From the NCBI GenBank assembly GCA_004352715.1, contig SCFE01000069.1, forward strand, positions 1-64,000: a stretch of DNA of 64,000 nucleotides, read 5' to 3'. Every line of letters begins with the position of its first letter. Position 1 is the first letter of the stretch. Origin of the DNA: Hofstenia miamia (lineage: Eukaryota; Xenacoelomorpha; Acoela). Below the pieces are notes generated by a model. That model did no database searches, was not told the origin of the DNA, and worked only from the letters and a program-made list of their open reading frames with translations. The position numbers were made by a program, and so were the translations under genes. Shown one piece after another: positions 60,739 to 64,000 of this stretch.

Positions 60739-62256
60739 ATGAATTTGAATCCACGATTCCTAGTTATTTATTTAATCACAGGTATTTGTGTTTCAAATGC
60801 TTTTATACAAGGAGAAGAATTTGGCTTTGGAACCGACAGCAATTCCACGCACCCAAATCAACACTGCAAACAAGTTTACGCCAGCAACACAGCTTTCTTA
60901 TTTGTACTTTCCTATAGTTCCATAATCATTTTCTTATTCGTAGGTTTAGCCTTAGTCTGTGACGATTACTTCGTACCGGTGTTGGAAATCATTGCAGAAG
61001 CATTAAATTTACCAGAATCCGTGAATGGCGCAACTTTTATGGCAGCGGGCAGTTCTGCGCCGGAATTATTTACCTCATTGGTGGCGATAGTGCAGAATGA
61101 AAACGATGTGGGTGTTGGAACCATTACAGGCTCCGCGATATTTAACTTGTTGGTAATCATAGCGGGATCAGCATTCGTTGCTCCAACAGTCTTACTTGTT
61201 GATTGGAAGCCTTTTATTAGAGATTGCCTATTTTATTTAGCATCAATAATTGCTCTAATATTATTTGCATGGGATGGGGCAATATCTTGGTATGAAGCAA
61301 TTATTCTTTTGATTATCTATTTCTTTTATATAGTAACGATGTTTTTTAACAATCAGCTAATGAATGTTTTAGAGGAGTTTGGGAATTTACTAAAATCCAT
61401 AAACCCCAATGTTGAAACCGAAATGAGCGAAATGGGAAACGGCAAATTACCAGAAAAAGTTGAAGAAGAAGACTCAAAGAATGAGGATGAAGTTGAATTT
61501 GTTAAAATTCTATGTCTACCCAAAATCCTTCTAAGCCATCCTGAGCACAAAACTAAATCTAAAAGCGACGAAGAAAAATTAATTACGGGTGAAGAAGAAA
61601 ATTCAGTTGTGAAAACATCGTCTGTATCATACATTGTTTCTTGGATAAAGTACATATTTCTTTTTCCACATGCATTGCTGTTTGCTCTGACGATTCCCAA
61701 GCCTAGTGTAATAATGAATATAAAAATTGGCACCGCGATGATTCTTCTGCCATTTGCATTTCTTATGTCAATTACAATGATTGGCATTTACACATATCTT
61801 ACTGTATTTGTGGTAACCGAATTGGCTTGTATATTAGAGATTCCAAACTTCATGATGAGTCTTATAGTAATTGCAGCTGGGACGAGCATTCCTGACATGA
61901 TTGCGTCCTTAATTGTCGCACGCCAAGGAAAGGCAGACGAGGCAGTCTCCAATGCTCTGGGTTCAAATATTTTTGACATTAATTTAGGACTCGGTCTTCC
62001 ATTCTTTTTGTTTTTTATCCGAAACGGATTCTCAACAAAATTGGAATTTAACGAATTCGAAACGGACTACTTTGTTCAACCAGAATCGAAGTTTGGTTTT
62101 ATACTTTTGTTCGTTATGGTTTTAACATTGTTGTTTTTAGTACTTTCAAAATTTAAATTAACCAAGCGACTTGGAGCTGTATTGCTAATATTATATTGTG
62201 TTTTCATATTGTATGCATTTTTGCAGGATATTATTTGTAATAATGTTATCTGTTAG
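60739..62256 (+). CDS. K+-dependent Na+/Ca2+ exchanger (NCKX/SLC24 family), intronless
   Basis: A complete 505-residue membrane protein. It would extrude Ca2+ (with K+) in exchange for Na+, at the plasma membrane or an intracellular membrane. Residues 1-21 look like a signal peptide, followed by a short extracellular region with an N-glycosylation site (NST, 35-37). The α1 repeat is at 97-145 (ATFMAAGSSAPELF, with the essential Glu109) and the α2 repeat at 374-425 (AAGTSIPDM, with Asp386, then ALGSNIFDI). Asp413 corresponds to the Asp linked to K+ dependence in vertebrate NCKX2. About 11 hydrophobic segments flank a charged cytoplasmic loop (about 222-295). The length is somewhat short for NCKX because the loop is small. 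The first ATG is in a good position before the signal peptide. No introns are seen although animal NCKX genes are usually split, so retroposition or intron loss is likely; the reading frame is fully maintained. Confidence 0.95.
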   Translation: MNLNPRFLVIYLITGICVSNAFIQGEEFGFGTDSNSTHPNQHCKQVYASNTAFLFVLSYSSIIIFLFVGLALVCDDYFVPVLEIIAEALNLPESVNGATFMAAGSSAPELFTSLVAIVQNENDVGVGTITGSAIFNLLVIIAGSAFVAPTVLLVDWKPFIRDCLFYLASIIALILFAWDGAISWYEAIILLIIYFFYIVTMFFNNQLMNVLEEFGNLLKSINPNVETEMSEMGNGKLPEKVEEEDSKNEDEVEFVKILCLPKILLSHPEHKTKSKSDEEKLITGEEENSVVKTSSVSYIVSWIKYIFLFPHALLFALTIPKPSVIMNIKIGTAMILLPFAFLMSITMIGIYTYLTVFVVTELACILEIPNFMMSLIVIAAGTSIPDMIASLIVARQGKADEAVSNALGSNIFDINLGLGLPFFLFFIRNGFSTKLEFNEFETDYFVQPESKFGFILLFVMVLTLLFLVLSKFKLTKRLGAVLLILYCVFILYAFLQDIICNNVIC

Positions 62257-62339
62257 ATTTGTATTAAAGAATATTGCTGTAAATATTTTTACATTTATAT
62301 ATAAGTTGTCAGTTATCACAATGATTACGTTTTATGCAT

Positions 62340-62345
62340 AATAAA
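62340..62345 (+). promoter_or_regulatory. Polyadenylation signal of the exchanger gene
   Basis: AATAAA lies 84 bases after the TAG stop, the first canonical signal downstream. No genomic poly(A) tract follows it, so there is no visible retrocopy tail. Confidence 0.6.
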
Positions 62346-63522
62346 CAAATGTAAATACTGAAAGAAAAATATTGCAATTAGGAAAATAGCAAATTGAATA
62401 TTTTTTCGATATAAAAACTTTGTTTTCATCACAAGTCAAGCTGAGTATGTATTATTTAAAGCGTGCTATATTGCACTAACACTTGCATATTTCAACATAA
62501 TATTGTTTATTGAAGCTTAGCTGTGATAGTTGGATTGCTTGGTTAGTATTTCCACAAACCATCGAATTAAGTCTTTCATTTTACCTAATCTTTCTTATAT
62601 TGTTTAATATATATTTAAATTTTGATAAGTTTTCTAACAAAAAAATAGAGATTTACAAATTTTTTACTGTTTTCTTACTATTTTGCCTAAAACTGAAATT
62701 TTGACAACCAAATATTTTATACTTATTTAACCTACTAAATGTTTGTAAAATTCACGTTTTTCATGTTCAAGCGCACTTTGTAAAAATGTTTTTGATTAAA
62801 ATTTGCCTCTTCACTTTAATGACTTACTCTCAATAGCGATTAATGTACTTAATTGTATAAAAATATGGCAAGGCAGAGTAAGATAAAATGGCGCATTCTA
62901 TATAAATATACATTGCAGATGACTGAATTTCAAGGATTATTTGACAATCACTGATATTCAGTTCATCATATTCTCGAATTCATTTTCAATGTTTTTCTCA
63001 AATGTTTTAAAGCTTTCATTAAGGAAATTTTCACAGAATTGTAATAAGCATGTATCACACAATCATATTGAAACTTAATTTATTTTGAATATTAAATTAA
63101 TTAACTTAAAATCAATACATAGTAATGGCTTGAAATTGAAAACATTGAATTTCGTGTTCAGGACTTTTCTTACATTTTTTGTAAATTTCAAGCTCTTCGT
63201 GGGCACTGTTCCACAACTATTAGCAGTATGATTTGGTTTGTACCACATTTGATACACTCTGCATTTGATTGATTTTAATTCGTATGATAAATAACTAGTA
63301 CAATTCTAGTTGCATACAATTTCCCATTCTATTGGGCACCAACATCATTCGATTTGGCAGTCGTCAATCTAAATGACAAGAGCTCCATTCTATTTGGCAC
63401 TAACTTCATTCTATTTGACAGTGTCAAAAATAAATTTAAAATTCATAATTTTTTTACTATTTCTATATTGTTGGTTAATTTTAATAAAATGGTCTCGGCT
63501 GTAAGGTAATATTTATTTTCAG
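62346..63522. other. Non-coding, no gene seen
   Basis: AT-rich. Near 63325-63415 the words ATTCTATTTGGCA and ATTCTATTTGACA recur two to three times with no regular period. Confidence 0.5.
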
Positions 63523-63917
63523 GTTCGTCTTGGCTCTTTACACAGACAGGAGGCTTGTGAGTTCACGGAAAAGTACTTGAGAAAGGCACATAAACTTTAT
63601 GATGCTTCAGCGGTGCTAGTTTTGACATTGTACCCTGCCATGGCCGTATTGAAGAGTTGACCCCTACAACCCGTGTTAAATCCAATAGAGCATGTGAGGT
63701 CTGTAATTAGCAAACGCAAAGAGAAATATTTCAGAACTATTAAATGCACAACAGGGTGGAAAATTACTATCATATAAAAGAGTATCGCCTTCAATTTTTA
63801 GAGGATTTAATTAAGTCTGGTATTGATTTAATTAATACTGAATTGTGCTGTTCATGCGTGCCACACATTAAAGGAAAAATCCCAGATCCACTTGCAGCGA
63901 AAGATATGGTATTTTAA
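63523..63917 (+). pseudogene. IS630/Tc1-like transposase C-terminal fragment
   Basis: Plus frames in order read GSLHRQEACEFTEKYLRK, then PVLNPIEHVRSVISKRK (the NPIE segment with the last catalytic acid), then EYRLQFLEDLIKSGIDLINT and LCCSCVPHI to a stop. Family members have the same succession, ending in a pair of Cys before a His. Stops and a frameshift interrupt it and the N-terminal half is absent. It may belong to the same family as the helix-turn-helix fragment at 49955-50110. Confidence 0.6.
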
Positions 63918-64000
63918 TACATTGGTTTGTGTTGTTTTAAGATTTATGTATAGTTTAATGAGTTATTATAAATAATTCTTGTTTTTTTAATTTATTATTT

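Noticed and set aside
1-64000. CRISPR arrays, bacterial operons, riboswitches
   Set aside because: None seen; the sequence is clearly animal nuclear DNA and the tandem repeats present are microsatellites and minisatellites without regular unique spacers.

Overview
The window is AT-rich nuclear DNA from an invertebrate animal; I cannot place it closer than that. The evidence is intron-containing animal homeobox exons, an animal-type K+-dependent Na+/Ca2+ exchanger, a histone H2A.Z relative, abundant (AT)n microsatellites, sequencing gaps, and many decayed LINE, Tc1/mariner, hAT and LTR-type elements. There are no bacterial features such as operons, ribosome binding sites or CRISPR arrays. Host coding density is very low.

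Region by region: 0-8.8 kb is a repeat graveyard. It holds a dead Tc1-like transposase, a decayed LINE with zinc knuckle and endonuclease, a mariner-like element with terminal repeats and TA target duplications, a second LINE endonuclease fragment and a 288-bp MITE. From 8.8 to 15.5 kb lies a string of broken coding fragments, all on the minus strand, with a visibly GC-richer core, interrupted by an 837-bp terminal-inverted-repeat element. I do not recognise its family. From 16 to 34 kb the sequence is mostly intron-like AT-rich DNA, with three candidate minus-strand exons: a Ser/Pro-rich terminal exon at 16.4 kb, a Cys-rich terminal exon at 21.1 kb resembling I-mfa domain proteins, and a phase-compatible acidic exon at 31 kb that may belong to the same gene.

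From 34.5 to 54.4 kb there is a large inverted segmental duplication. The left arm carries both homeodomain exons of a divergent NK-like homeobox gene. The right arm carries a nearly identical copy of the second exon only. The place of the first exon is taken by a fragment of a retrotransposon reverse transcriptase. Between the arms are a Gag-like remnant, a possible solo LTR, and a pseudogene of a widespread invertebrate protein family that is split by a hAT-type insertion with a perfect 8-bp target duplication.

From 55 to 64 kb there are two intact intronless genes, a divergent H2A.Z-like histone (minus) and a 505-residue NCKX-type exchanger (plus), plus two transposase fragments.

The assembly needs caution. 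At five gap sites, three of them a single n, sequence just before the gap is repeated (exactly or nearly) just after it, and at another single n a stretch lying 1.4 kb upstream is repeated directly after it. These look like unmerged contig overlaps or two haplotypes placed end to end, not biological tandem repeats. The same explanation has to be tested for the large inverted duplication.
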